A stretch of 64,000 nucleotides of DNA from contig VANK01000002.1 in the NCBI GenBank assembly GCA_008682415.1, positions 372,001 to 436,000 on the forward strand, in the 5' to 3' direction. Below are positions 55,638 to 64,000 of the stretch, piece after piece. The first letter of the stretch is position 1; every line of letters begins with the position of its first letter. The position numbers and the translations under genes were made by a program. A model generated the notes under the pieces. That model searched no databases. It was given only the letters and a program-made list of their open reading frames with translations, and had not been told where the DNA came from. Source of the DNA: Acidobacteria bacterium AB60. GTDB taxonomy: Bacteria; Acidobacteriota; Terriglobia; Terriglobales; Acidobacteriaceae.

Positions 55638-56561
55638 ATGATGAACCCACCCATGTTCGCCCCGCGCCCCGCCACAACCTGGCAGCTCCGCACCCGCTCT
55701 CTCACCCTCGGTGCGCGCACCCTCATCATGGCCGTCGTCAACATCACCCCCGACTCCTTCAGCGACGGCGGCGCCTTCCTCGATCCCCACGCCGCCATCG
55801 ATCACGCCCTCCAATGCCTTCGCGACGGCGCCGACATCCTCGACCTCGGCGCTGAAAGCACCCGTCCCGGCTCGCGCGCCGGCGGAGAAGCCCCCGCCGT
55901 CTCCGCCGAAGAAGAACAGTCCCGTCTCCTCCCGGTTCTCGAAGGCGTGCTCAAGGCGCAGCCGCACGCAGTCGTCTCCGTCGACACCTACAAGGCCGCT
56001 ACCGCCCGCGCCGCGCTCGCCGCCGGGGCCGAAATCATCAACGACGTCAGCGCCTTCACCTGGGACGCCGATCTCCCCCGCGTCTGCGCCGAACACCGCT
56101 GTGGCGTCGTGCTCTCTCACACTCGGGGCCGCCCCGAAGAATGGCGCACCCAACCCAAACTTCCCGGCAGCGAACTCATCCACCTGGTCCGCGATGGCCT
56201 CGCCGCCAGCCTCGATCTCGCAACGCGCGCGGGAATCCCACCCCAGTCCGTCCTCCTCGATCCCGGTTACGGGTTCGGCAAGCGCTTCGGCGAAAACTTC
56301 TCCCTCCTCAGCCGCCAGAACGAACTGCTCTCCCTCGGCCGCCCCCTCCTCGCCGGCCTCTCCCGCAAATCCTTCCTCGGCCACGCCCTCGCCCCGCTCC
56401 ACAACAACACCCCCGCCCCCCTCGACGCCCGCGAAACCGCCAGCCTCGCCGCCCTGGTCGCCGCGCTCCTCAACGGAGCATCCATCGTCCGCGTCCACTC
56501 CGTCCGACCCGCCCGCGAAGCCGCCCTCGTCGCCGACGCCCTCCTCACCCCCACCCCCTGA
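55638..56561 (+). CDS. folP: Dihydropteroate synthase
   Basis: A 307-residue enzyme of folate synthesis that joins p-aminobenzoate to the pterin diphosphate. All landmarks of the TIM barrel are present: [11 protein letters not shown] (about 36-46), [10 protein letters not shown] (about 69-78), [29 protein letters not shown] and the final VRVHSVRP. The ATG at 55638 adds five residues before a second Met; either could be used. It is divergent from PBP4 with 59 bp between the start codons. Length is slightly above the family norm because of an extended start. Confidence 0.95.
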   Translation: MMNPPMFAPRPATTWQLRTRSLTLGARTLIMAVVNITPDSFSDGGAFLDPHAAIDHALQCLRDGADILDLGAESTRPGSRAGGEAPAVSAEEEQSRLLPVLEGVLKAQPHAVVSVDTYKAATARAALAAGAEIINDVSAFTWDADLPRVCAEHRCGVVLSHTRGRPEEWRTQPKLPGSELIHLVRDGLAASLDLATRAGIPPQSVLLDPGYGFGKRFGENFSLLSRQNELLSLGRPLLAGLSRKSFLGHALAPLHNNTPAPLDARETASLAALVAALLNGASIVRVHSVRPAREAALVADALLTPTP

Positions 56562-56566
56562 CCCTG

Positions 56567-56608
56567 TTCCCTGTTCCCTATTCCCTATTCCCTATTCCCT
56601 ATTCCCTG
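56567..56608. repeat. Heptamer tandem repeat, six units
   Basis: Six copies of TTCCCTA or TTCCCTG fill 42 bases between folP and the S9 peptidase gene. The unit differs from the GCCTCTC array 3 kb upstream but has the same length. It lies about 45 bases before the peptidase start codon. Confidence 0.9.
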
Positions 56609-56652
56609 AAGGATGTACACTTTCTCTTCCATAAAACCGCGCCGAGAAAGCC

Positions 56653-58932
56653 ATGTATCGTATCCGACTCGCAGTCCTCGCTCTTGCCTCCCTGACATCC
56701 GCCCCATTCATCCAGCCCGCCGCAGCCCAGTCCCCCGCGAAACGCCCCATGACCTTCGAGGACTTGATGGCCATGAAGCGCCTTGGCGAGACCGCCGTCT
56801 CCCCCGACGGCAAATGGCTGGCCTACAGTGTGACAACCGTGAATCTCGGCCAAAACACCAAAACAGCGGAGCTGTGGATTCAGCCCATCGCCGGCGGCGA
56901 CCCGAAGAAGATCGAAGTCACCCATCCCGGCGACAGCGGCCTCCAGTTCTCCCACGATGGCAAGTCGGTACTCTTCCTCTCCAGCCGCGAAGGCGGCCAG
57001 CAGGTGTGGCTCGCCGCCTTCGACACCGCCACCGGCACAACGACCAACGCAAAAAAGCTCACCAACCTCGCCACCCACGCCGACAACGCCCGCTGGTCCC
57101 CCGACGACAAGTTCATCGCATTCACCTCATCGGTCTATCCCGATTGCCCCGCCATCACTCCCGCCAACCCCACCACAGGCGACGCCTGCAACGCCGGCCG
57201 CGACGCCGCTGCCGCCAGCAGTCAGGTCAAAGCCCAGATCTTCACCGCGCTCCTCTACCGCCACTGGGACCACTTCACCGGACCCAAGCGCAGCCACCTC
57301 TTCACCGTTGCAGTCGACAACGGCGAGGTGCGCGACCTCACCCCCCACGACCCCCACGACGTCCCGCCCTTCTCCCTCGAAGGCGGCTGCGGCTGCGACA
57401 TCTCCCCCGACGCCAGGGAACTCGCCTTCACCGAAAACCCCGACCCCGTCCCAGCAATCAGCACCAGCGCCCAGATCTACACGCTCGACCTCACCAACCC
57501 CACCGCCAAGCCGGTAAAGATCAGCACCAGCGCCGGCGGCAACTTCAACCCCGCCTACTCCCCCGACGGCAAGTATTTAGCGTGGCGCAGCCAGGCCCGC
57601 GCCGGCTACGAGGCCGACAAATTCCGCCTCTTCCTCTACGACCGCTCCGCAAAGACCGCGAAAGACCTGCTGCCGAAATTCGACAACTGGGTCTATGAGT
57701 TCACATGGGAAGCGACTTGGACAGACGGCACGCAACATATCCTGTTTGCTTCTGGAGAAAGAGGTGAGTCAGCCCTCTACCAGACCGACATGGGCGCTCA
57801 GACGGTTCGTCGATTCGGCCAAGTGCAGGGAGAATGGAGCGACATCCACTACGCAGTCTGGAACGGGCCGAGTGTTCGAGGGCAATCGCCCGTTTCACCG
57901 GACACGATCACGCACGGTTTCGACATCGCGATCGGAAACCTGATGCGCGTGGATCGTCCTTCTGAGATAGTGGCCGGCGATCTCGTCAAGATGAACGACG
58001 ATTCCCAACGAATCGTTCTAAAAAAAGCCGGGGATCCGACTGATCGCGGCCACAAGCTGTCCCTCTATGAACCATTGCAACTCACCCACCTCAACGACGC
58101 CCTCCTCAACCAACTCGACCTCCCCAAGATGGAATCCTTCTGGTTCCCCGCCGCCGACGGCACCAAAGTCCAAGGCTTCCTCATCCGGCCGCCCAACTTC
58201 GACCCCAACAAAAAGTACCCCCTCAAGTTCCTCATCCACGGCGGCCCCCAAGGCGCCTGGGGCGACATGTGGTCCTACCGCTGGAACGCTGAGCTCTTCG
58301 CCGCCAACGGCTACGTCGTCGTCATGATCAACCCGCGCGGCAGCACCGGCTACGGCCAGGCCTTCGTCGACGGCGTCAATGGCGACTGGGGCGGCAAACC
58401 CTACACCGACCTCATGACCGGCCTCGACTACGCCGAGCAGCACTACCCCTTCATCGACAAGTCCCGCGAGTGCGCCCTCGGCGCCAGCTACGGCGGCTAC
58501 ATGGCCAACTGGATCCTCGGCCACACCACCCGCTTCCGGTGCATCGTCTCCCACGACGGCATGTTCAACGCCGAGTCCGCCTTCGGCTCCACCGAAGAAG
58601 ACTGGTTCAACAACTGGGAGTTCCAAGGCAATCCCTGGGACTACTACGGCAAACCCGACGATCAAAACCCATTCCGCAAGTGGTCGCCATCCCTCTACGC
58701 CAAAAACTTCAAGACCCCCACCCTCGTCATCCACAGCCAGCTCGACTACCGCCTCGACGTCAGCGAGGGCTTCCAGCTCTTCGACACCCTCCAGCTCCTC
58801 GGCGTCCCCAGCAAGATGCTCTACTTCCCCGACGAAGGCCACTGGATCCTCAAGCCGCAGAACAGCCAGCTCTGGTACAAAACCGTGAATGATTGGGTCG
58901 ATCAGTGGACCGCACCTTCTCACAAAGAGTGA
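56653..58932 (+). CDS. Exported prolyl-oligopeptidase family (S9) peptidase
   Basis: A 759-residue serine peptidase, dipeptidyl- or acylaminoacyl-peptidase-like. A signal peptide (MYRIRLAVLALASLTSAPFIQPAAAQ) precedes a beta-propeller with WD40-like repeats (TAVSPDGKWLAYSV, WSPDDKFIAFTS, YSPDGKYLAW) and a C-terminal alpha/beta-hydrolase domain. The catalytic triad is visible: Ser612 in GASYGG, Asp698 in HSQLDYRLDV and His730 in DEGHWILKPQ. Most of the gene uses C-ending codons, but bases from about 57690 to 58070 use a much more mixed set, as if that segment came from another source. It encodes the last propeller blades and is in frame, so the protein should be functional. Confidence 0.9.
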   Translation: MYRIRLAVLALASLTSAPFIQPAAAQSPAKRPMTFEDLMAMKRLGETAVSPDGKWLAYSVTTVNLGQNTKTAELWIQPIAGGDPKKIEVTHPGDSGLQFSHDGKSVLFLSSREGGQQVWLAAFDTATGTTTNAKKLTNLATHADNARWSPDDKFIAFTSSVYPDCPAITPANPTTGDACNAGRDAAAASSQVKAQIFTALLYRHWDHFTGPKRSHLFTVAVDNGEVRDLTPHDPHDVPPFSLEGGCGCDISPDARELAFTENPDPVPAISTSAQIYTLDLTNPTAKPVKISTSAGGNFNPAYSPDGKYLAWRSQARAGYEADKFRLFLYDRSAKTAKDLLPKFDNWVYEFTWEATWTDGTQHILFASGERGESALYQTDMGAQTVRRFGQVQGEWSDIHYAVWNGPSVRGQSPVSPDTITHGFDIAIGNLMRVDRPSEIVAGDLVKMNDDSQRIVLKKAGDPTDRGHKLSLYEPLQLTHLNDALLNQLDLPKMESFWFPAADGTKVQGFLIRPPNFDPNKKYPLKFLIHGGPQGAWGDMWSYRWNAELFAANGYVVVMINPRGSTGYGQAFVDGVNGDWGGKPYTDLMTGLDYAEQHYPFIDKSRECALGASYGGYMANWILGHTTRFRCIVSHDGMFNAESAFGSTEEDWFNNWEFQGNPWDYYGKPDDQNPFRKWSPSLYAKNFKTPTLVIHSQLDYRLDVSEGFQLFDTLQLLGVPSKMLYFPDEGHWILKPQNSQLWYKTVNDWVDQWTAPSHKE

Positions 58933-58938
58933 CCGCCA

Positions 58939-59319
58939 ATGCCATCGTTCTACGAGATTCACGATTCCACGCTTGAAAAGATCTCGACGGCAGAGGGTTC
59001 CCTTGAGCTCACGCTCAAGGCTATTCGTATCGATTGGCCGACACCAGGTTTCGATTTGGACGGAGAAACGTTTAGTCAGCGCATTCTAATTCGATTTGAA
59101 GACGTTTCGGTTTCAGTCGACTCCTCTTCTGTTTTGGAGCAACTTCTCGACGGCTCTTTTGCCGCCGAACTAAGCGACGCCAGCCCGGCAGACGACCTGA
59201 AAGACGGGTACACCATTCCGGCATCGATGCGCACGGCCGAGAACGTTCATACCGTCCTGGCGGGCCAGGACGAGTCCGGGCACGAATACATCACAATGGA
59301 TATACCGCAAAACGCATGA
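58939..59319 (+). CDS. Hypothetical protein, 126 residues
   Basis: A small acidic soluble protein beginning six bases after the S9 peptidase stop. It starts MPSFYEIHDSTLEKISTAEG and is beta-rich with many Asp, Glu and Ser residues; no motif or family was recognised. Its base composition is less GC-rich than that of its neighbours and resembles the odd inner segment of the S9 gene. No strong ribosome-binding site precedes the ATG, so it may depend on coupling with the peptidase gene. An acidic single-domain protein of this sort could be an immunity or accessory protein, but this is a guess. Confidence 0.55.
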   Translation: MPSFYEIHDSTLEKISTAEGSLELTLKAIRIDWPTPGFDLDGETFSQRILIRFEDVSVSVDSSSVLEQLLDGSFAAELSDASPADDLKDGYTIPASMRTAENVHTVLAGQDESGHEYITMDIPQNA

Positions 59320-59436
59320 CCTTGACCTGCCTGTCGGAAGCGAGATTTCTGCAGAAGATCACCGCGCGTTGAGCGACGCACCGCTTCATCCTCGACAGCG
59401 TATGACAGGAATCTTTCATTGCAATACACTCACCTC

Positions 59437-59616
59437 ATGAGCACCAATGTAAGAGACCGGCTTGATGAGAAGAAGCTCCCGGTATCGGTGCGATTGGTGG
59501 GTATCGGCAGCGTGAGCTTTGGCCCGGGCGACCTGGCCACTAACAAGAAGCACATGAAAGGCTTCGGCAAGAAATGGCGCGTGGACAAAAACGGCAAACG
59601 CAGATTGGACTGGTAG
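59437..59616 (+). CDS. Short basic hypothetical frame
   Basis: A 59-residue frame starting MSTNVRDRLDEKKLPVSVRL and ending with a basic tail (GFGKKWRVDKNGKRRLDW). No ribosome-binding site or family was recognised. It runs into the PIN-like remnant, and the region looks like a decaying accessory segment. It may be a real small protein or part of a broken gene. Confidence 0.25.
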   Translation: MSTNVRDRLDEKKLPVSVRLVGIGSVSFGPGDLATNKKHMKGFGKKWRVDKNGKRRLDW

Positions 59617-59623
59617 AAGCCTC

Positions 59624-59782
59624 CCTGCTGCCCTGCGCGTCCTCGCGGATGTCGCCGATGCCTGCCTCATCCATCTCGCCGACCTCGTCAACTCCGGCGA
59701 TATCCTTACCCTCGACAGCGACTTCAAGCACTACCGCTGGCGCCGCAACCGCCGCTTCCGCCTGCTGATTCCGCTCGACTGA
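59624..59782 (+). pseudogene. Remnant of a VapC-like PIN-domain toxin (C-terminal part only)
   Basis: In the frame ending at the TGA 59780-59782, about 50 residues read like the end of a type II PIN toxin: ALRVLADVADACLIHLADLV, then GDILTLDSDFKHYRW and FRLLIPLD. The TLDxDFxxYR stretch is the usual late PIN motif with its acidic residue. No start codon or N-terminal half with the first catalytic Asp is found in frame upstream, so the gene is truncated. It ends four bases before recX. The match is by eye only. Confidence 0.45.
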
Positions 59783-59785
59783 GTC

Positions 59786-60346
59786 ATGTCCTTCGCCCGC
59801 AAACCCGCCAGGCCCCGCCCCCCGCTCAACGAGCCCGCCCTCTACGACTACGCCCTCAAAGCCCTCGGCCGCCGCATGCGCACCGAAGCCGAACTCCGCC
59901 GCCTCCTCTACCCGCGCGTCGAGCCCGGCCCCTCCGGCGACCATCTCGTCACCACCGTCCTCGCCCGCCTCAAAGAGCACGGCTACCTCAACGACCAGTC
60001 CTTCGCGGAAACCTACGCGCGCCTCCGCCAGGAGAACGAAAAGCTCGGCCAGCGCGCCGTGCGCCAGAAGCTCGCGCAAAAAGGCGTCGCCGCCCCCACC
60101 ATCAACGAAGCCGTCGAATCCCGCTACGCCGCCACCGACGAAGAAGCCCTCGCCCGCGCGCATCTCGAACGCAAGCGCGTCCGCAAGCCCGAAAATGAAA
60201 AAGAGACGGCTCGCGTCCTGCGCCGCCTCGTCGCCGCCGGCTTCTCCACCAGCGTCATCTACAAGATCCTCCGGCAGTGGAACGTCCCGGACGAATCCCT
60301 CGCCGCCCTCGACAACCTCGACTCCTCCGAATCCTTGGACGAATAA
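59786..60346 (+). CDS. recX: Regulatory protein RecX
   Basis: A 186-residue helical protein of the RecX family, which binds RecA filaments and limits their activity. Family features are visible: LYDYALKALGRRMRTEAELRRLL near the start, LNDQSFAETYARLR, GQRAVRQKLAQKGV in the middle and the third repeat VLRRLVAAGFSTSVIYKIL. The N-terminal 15 residues are Pro/Arg-rich and the C-terminal 20 are acidic. No strong ribosome-binding site is seen before the ATG at 59786. recA is not nearby, so recX is separate here. It is followed by two stem-loop repeats. Confidence 0.88.
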   Translation: MSFARKPARPRPPLNEPALYDYALKALGRRMRTEAELRRLLYPRVEPGPSGDHLVTTVLARLKEHGYLNDQSFAETYARLRQENEKLGQRAVRQKLAQKGVAAPTINEAVESRYAATDEEALARAHLERKRVRKPENEKETARVLRRLVAAGFSTSVIYKILRQWNVPDESLAALDNLDSSESLDE

Positions 60347-60510
60347 GGGTGCCCCGTTCTAAAAACAGCTCCATCGTTTTTAGGGCGGGAAACCCCATCG
60401 TTCTCCCACCGAACCCCTCGTCCACCACACCATCCGGGTGCCCCGTTCTAAAAACGGCTCCATCGTTTTTAGGGCGGGAGACACCATCGTTCTTCCCCGG
60501 AACCCTCGTC
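60347..60510. repeat. Two direct copies of a stem-loop element, 89-bp period
   Basis: The unit begins GGGTGCCCCGTTCTAAAAAC, contains a perfect 8-bp stem CTAAAAAC-N9-GTTTTTAG, and continues GGGCGGGA and CCATCGTTCT. Copy 1 starts at 60347, directly after the recX stop, and copy 2 at 60436. The copies differ at only a few positions over about 70 bases. It looks like a dispersed palindromic element, and the stem could also stop transcription after recX. Confidence 0.8.
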
Positions 60511-60522
60511 AAACCCACACGT

Positions 60523-61485
60523 TCACCGCTTCTCCGTAATCCCCCTCCGGATCCCCGCCTCCCGCGCCCCCTCCACAAGCTCCACCGACCCGCCCTTTCC
60601 CCACTTCACCCCCAGCTCCGCCCACAGCTTCTCCAGATCCACCGTCACCGCCTTGTCCTTCCACGCCGCATACTGCTGCATCAGCACCTGCGTTCCCGTC
60701 GCCTCGTCCCCCACCTCCAGCGCGCGCGGCAGATCCCAGTCATGGTTGATCGTCCCGCCCCGCTCCACAATCGCCCGCAGCGCATCCTGCAGGCCCTTCT
60801 GGTTGTGCGTCTCCCGCCGTATCGCCACATCCGCCACCAGGCAAAACAGCGCACCGCCCCAATACGTCCGCCCCCACGTGTGCGTGTGGTCGATCCCCTG
60901 GTCGCCCTCGCGCGGCTCGCCCTTCGGCATATCCCGCGCCATGTCCCGCCAGATCGCCTCCGCCTTCAGTTCGCCCGTCTGCACCCGCGCCACCGGCTCC
61001 ACATAGGTCGACAACCCTTCCTCAATCCAGTGCTGATCGTCCGGCATCGTCGGAAACGCCATGTGTACCAGCTCGTGCGTCATCATCCAGTCCTCGTCCA
61101 GCTCTTGCTGCGTCGTGTGCTGCCCGATGCGCATCCGCGTAAACCCCTGCCACCCCCGAACCCCGCCCCACGTCGTTCCCTGCAACACCCCATCCTGCCC
61201 CGCCACCGGCACAATCAGCACCCGCGCCTCCACAGGAAACTTCCCGTAGTACGCCACCACCGCCTGCGCCGCCTTCTGCACGTGCGCCAGCACCGAGCCC
61301 GTCCCCAGGTCCAGGTCCCCCGCGGCAAAGTCCACCTGCAGGCTCCGCTCTCCCAGCTCCAATCGATGCGTCTCCGCCACCGGCCCCGCGGATCCCGGCC
61401 CCCTCTGCCCGCTCAACGGCGCGGTTCCCGCCAGCGCGGTAATCGCCGCCATCGCCACCCCCAGCCCTCGCATCCGTCTGCGCAT
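60523..61485 (-). CDS. Exported HExxH metallopeptidase-like protein
   Basis: A 320-residue exported protein. A signal peptide (GVAMAAITALAGTAPLSGQ) is followed by a domain with THELVHMAF (HExxH) and, about 18 residues later, HWIEEGLSTYVEP. The second Glu is placed as the third zinc ligand in gluzincins (M1/M61-like and peptidase-MA proteins). Substrate is unknown. The ATG at 61485 has GAGG upstream; one four codons on is an alternative. The longer frame to 62055 lies opposite the TonB receptor gene and is not coding. It is divergent from that receptor. Confidence 0.8.
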   Translation of the reverse strand: MRRRMRGLGVAMAAITALAGTAPLSGQRGPGSAGPVAETHRLELGERSLQVDFAAGDLDLGTGSVLAHVQKAAQAVVAYYGKFPVEARVLIVPVAGQDGVLQGTTWGGVRGWQGFTRMRIGQHTTQQELDEDWMMTHELVHMAFPTMPDDQHWIEEGLSTYVEPVARVQTGELKAEAIWRDMARDMPKGEPREGDQGIDHTHTWGRTYWGGALFCLVADVAIRRETHNQKGLQDALRAIVERGGTINHDWDLPRALEVGDEATGTQVLMQQYAAWKDKAVTVDLEKLWAELGVKWGKGGSVELVEGAREAGIRRGITEKR

Positions 61486-61864
61486 CGCTCCCTCGTGGGC
61501 GCCGCCCTCAACCTCCGGCGCAAACCCGGAACGCTCATCCTTCGCACAAGACCGGGTGCCTAATGGACGAATCCAATCTCCGTTTAGACCGAGCCCCGCA
61601 CCGCCCAGGCCCTTCCACCACGCGCCGATCATTCCCGAATTCTTCCCGCAACGTGAAATCGCCCCCATGCCGCCGCCTCGATCCAGGCAACTTTCTTCAC
61701 AAATTCGCGATCCAAACCTCCACCGGCATTCTCTCCACGCGCATTCTTGCCGAACAACCTTCCGCCATCGACGTTGTTCGCGCCGGCCGCAACACTTCCC
61801 CAGAACGACACCTATCGACCCGGGACGCACCCGTGGCCTAACGACTTCTTTCTCGGAGGCGCCC
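61486..61864. other. Divergent intergenic region before the third TonB receptor
   Basis: About 380 bases between the metallopeptidase and TonB receptor starts. It should hold both promoters. TCGGAGG lies before the receptor ATG. A partial GGGTGCC stretch near 61555 resembles the start of the repeat at 60347. Short frames here lack ribosome-binding sites. No operator like those of the LacI or DeoR genes was seen. Confidence 0.4.
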
Positions 61865-64000
61865 ATGCGCATTCTTGCTCTCCCGCAGCTTCGTCTTCTG
61901 GCTACTGCCTTCTTCCTCGTCTTCACCGCCCTCACCGCCGCCGCCCAGTCCACCGGCAGCCTCCAGGGCACCGTCTCGGACTCCTCCGGCGCCGTCGTCC
62001 CCAACGCCACCATCACTGTCACGGACACCGCCACCGGCGCCCGCCGCACCGTCAAGTCCGACTCCGCCGGCTCCTACCAGGTGCCCGCCCTCACCCCCGC
62101 CGCTTATACCCTCGACACCACCGCGCCGGGCTTCTCCAGCGCCCGCACCCAGGGCGTCGTCGTCAGCGTCGGCACCACCGTCACCACCAACATCACCCTC
62201 GCCGTCTCCGGCACCCAGCAGACCGTCAACGTCACCGCCGCCGCTCCCGTCGTCGATCAGACCGGCATCTCCGTCAGCCAGGTCGTCGATCAGCAGATCG
62301 TCCAGCAGGCCCCGCTCAACGGCCGCCACTTCGTCGACCTCGGCTCCCTCATCCCCGGCTCCGTCGCCGCCCCCGCCAACGGCTTCCTTACCCAGCCCAT
62401 CCGCGGCCAGGGCGCCCTCTCCTTTGACACCGCCGGCCAGCGCGAAGACACCGTCAACTTCATGATCAACGGCATCAACCTCAACGACATGATCCAGAAC
62501 CAGATCACCTTCCAGCCCGAGCTCAATACCGTGCAGGAATTCAAAGTCGATAACTCCACCTTCTCGGCCGAATACGGCCGCAGCTCCGGCGCCATCGTCA
62601 ACATCGCCACCCGCACCGGCACCAACCAGCTCCACGGCGAGGCGTACAACTACGTCCGCAATCAGTTCTTCGACGCCCGCAACTACTTCAACCGCCAGTT
62701 CACCGTCAGCGGCGTCCACGTCCGCCAGTCCCAGTTCATCCGCAACCAGTTCGGCGGCGACGCCGGCGGCCCCCTCTGGCGCGATCACACCTTCCTCTTC
62801 GGCAGCTATGAAGGCCTGCGCCAGCGACAGGGCGTCGCCGTCAACACCGGCGTTCCCCCCGCCGGCTCCGTCGGCGCCGACTCCACCATTACCCAGCTCC
62901 TCGCCATCCTCCCCGCCCCCAACGCCGGCGCCTCCACCTTCGTCAGCTCCGCCAGCGCTCTCGCCACCATCGACCAGGGCACCCTCGACGTCCTCCAGCA
63001 GTTCGGCTCCAACGACCACCTGCACGGCTTCTACGCCATCCAGCAGGACTCCCGCAACGAGCCCCTCGCTCCCACCGTCGGCGACACCATCCCCGGCTAC
63101 GGCGACTCTCGCCCCGCCCGCCGCCAGCTCCTCACCGTCATCGAAACCCATACCTTCGGCTCCAACGCCGTCAACGAAGCCCGCATCGGCTTCAACCGCG
63201 TCCACATCACCTTCACCCCCACCCGCGCCGTCAACCCCACCACCTTCGGCATCAGCGACGGCATCAACTCCGCCATTGGCCTGCCCCAGATCACCATCAC
63301 CAGCCTCGGCCTCACCTTCGGCGGTCCCTCCGGCGAGCCCCAGGGACGCGGCGATACCCTCGGCGTCCTCTCCGATACCGTCAGCATCCTGCGCGGAAAG
63401 CACTCCTTCAAATTCGGCGGCGAGTACCGGCGCTTCCTCAATGACAACTTCAGCAGTGACACCGGCACCTTCGTCTTCAGCACCCTCAACACCTTCCTCG
63501 CCGACGAGGTCAGCTCCTTCAACGTCACCCCCGGCAACCGCCCCAGCCGCATCTACGTCAATGCCGCTGGAGGCTTCGCTGCCGACTCCTGGAAGATTGG
63601 CTCTCGCCTCACCGCCGAGCTCGGCTTCCGCTTCGAAGGGAACGGCACCCCCAGCGAGGCCCGCAACCGCCTCGTCCTCTTCGATCCCGCCTCCGCCTCC
63701 CTCGTCCAGGTCGGCGCCGCCGGCTTCGGCAGCGTCTACAGCCAGAACTACAACTACGAGCCCCGCGTCGGCTTTGCCTGGGACCTCTACGGCAACGGCA
63801 ACTCCGTCCTCCACGCCGGCTACGGCATCCTCTACAACGAGCCCGAAACCAATCTCGTCACACCCCTCAGCACCAACCCGCCCTTCGCCGTGCCCGTCTC
63901 CCTCACTACCAGCACCCCCACGCCCTCCCTCACCCTGCAGAACGCCTTCTCCCAGTCGCAGGCCGCCAAAAGCATCGCCCCCACTAGCGTCGCGCGCAAC
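61865..64000 (+). CDS. TonB-dependent receptor with carboxypeptidase-regulatory-like domain (3' end outside the window)
   Basis: The frame is open from the ATG at 61865 to the window end, 712 codons. The signal peptide is LATAFFLVFTALTAAAQ. A carboxypeptidase-regulatory-like domain follows (about 28-110: LQGTVSDSSGAVVPNATITV, GSYQVPALTPAAYTLDT), then the plug (QQAPLNGRHFVDLGSLIPG, VNFMINGINLNDM, VQEFKVDNSTFSAEYGR) and the first part of the barrel (SILRGKHSFKFGGEYRRF, YEPRVGFAWDLYGNGNSV). Start support is TCGGAGG. Nearly every third position is C, giving long open antisense frames that should be ignored. It is not in the glycan locus and its substrate is unknown. Confidence 0.92.
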   Translation, partial: MRILALPQLRLLATAFFLVFTALTAAAQSTGSLQGTVSDSSGAVVPNATITVTDTATGARRTVKSDSAGSYQVPALTPAAYTLDTTAPGFSSARTQGVVVSVGTTVTTNITLAVSGTQQTVNVTAAAPVVDQTGISVSQVVDQQIVQQAPLNGRHFVDLGSLIPGSVAAPANGFLTQPIRGQGALSFDTAGQREDTVNFMINGINLNDMIQNQITFQPELNTVQEFKVDNSTFSAEYGRSSGAIVNIATRTGTNQLHGEAYNYVRNQFFDARNYFNRQFTVSGVHVRQSQFIRNQFGGDAGGPLWRDHTFLFGSYEGLRQRQGVAVNTGVPPAGSVGADSTITQLLAILPAPNAGASTFVSSASALATIDQGTLDVLQQFGSNDHLHGFYAIQQDSRNEPLAPTVGDTIPGYGDSRPARRQLLTVIETHTFGSNAVNEARIGFNRVHITFTPTRAVNPTTFGISDGINSAIGLPQITITSLGLTFGGPSGEPQGRGDTLGVLSDTVSILRGKHSFKFGGEYRRFLNDNFSSDTGTFVFSTLNTFLADEVSSFNVTPGNRPSRIYVNAAGGFAADSWKIGSRLTAELGFRFEGNGTPSEARNRLVLFDPASASLVQVGAAGFGSVYSQNYNYEPRVGFAWDLYGNGNSVLHAGYGILYNEPETNLVTPLSTNPPFAVPVSLTTSTPTPSLTLQNAFSQSQAAKSIAPTSVARN

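Noticed and set aside
61838..63814. A 658-codon open frame on the minus strand
   Set aside because: It lies exactly opposite the third TonB receptor, whose C-ending codons create an antisense frame. The product is an Asp/Glu/Gly/Val-rich low-complexity sequence without domains.

Overview
The window looks like chromosomal DNA of a GC-rich Gram-negative soil-type bacterium, most probably an Acidobacteriota (Terriglobia). This is inferred from the gene mix: a MacB-like permease of the acidobacterial duplicated orphan permease type paired with PadR, three very large Oar-like TonB receptors with a carboxypeptidase-regulatory-like N-domain, tandem CRTAC1 (FG-GAP plus ASPIC/UnbV) proteins, secreted TPR proteins, many Tat-exported enzymes and a Tes-like radical SAM protein. 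No rRNA, phage, insertion sequence or CRISPR was seen.

Layout. 1-5.7 kb: the end of an unknown HExxH-containing gene, a zinc-ribbon protein, hairpins and a 37-bp tandem repeat, a Tat-exported GH127 beta-L-arabinofuranosidase, an FmdB-type zinc ribbon, an M29 aminopeptidase and an exported Ala/Pro-rich protein. 5.7-7.2 kb: PadR plus a HAAS-type membrane protein. 7.3-10 kb: a DNA-repair pair, radical SAM protein plus DUF4130-UdgX fusion. 10-12.2 kb: a large radical SAM protein of the MJ0619/tetraether-synthase type. 12.6-22.2 kb: a Kelch protein, RlpA, PadR plus ADOP permease, a stand-alone 5'-3' exonuclease and small unknowns. 22.2-25.7 kb: a three-gene unit of a monohaem cytochrome, an AMIN-domain probable outer-membrane barrel and a heptahaem cytochrome, which could be an electron conduit. 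26.6-27.8 kb: a TPR protein.

27.8-49.8 kb is one long minus-strand glycan-utilisation neighbourhood: LacI regulator, two CRTAC1 proteins, TonB receptor, two TPR proteins, GH38 alpha-mannosidase, sugar isomerase-like TIM barrel, Gfo/Idh/MocA oxidoreductase, DeoR regulator and a second TonB receptor. Palindromes of LacI type (TGGAAnCGnTnCCA) lie before the first TonB receptor and before the mannosidase, where one overlaps the -35 box. A different repeated 23-bp GATC-ended site flanks the DeoR gene. Together they suggest uptake of an oligosaccharide, exo-cleavage of alpha-mannosides and oxidation or isomerisation of the sugar under two regulators.

50-64 kb: tRNA-Cys and tRNA-Gly, a LolD/MacB-type ATPase, an unknown protein, an SDR, a small cytochrome c/membrane protein pair, PBP4, folP, an S9 peptidase with an internal segment of different codon use, a VapC-like remnant, recX, a HExxH metallopeptidase and the start of a third TonB receptor that runs off the window. 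Two different heptamer tandem repeats and a pair of stem-loop repeats lie between these genes.

At window scale the top strand is G-rich on the left and C-rich on the right whatever the coding strand. Gene orientation also converges near 27.8 kb. The simplest reading is that the replication terminus region lies in the middle of the window.
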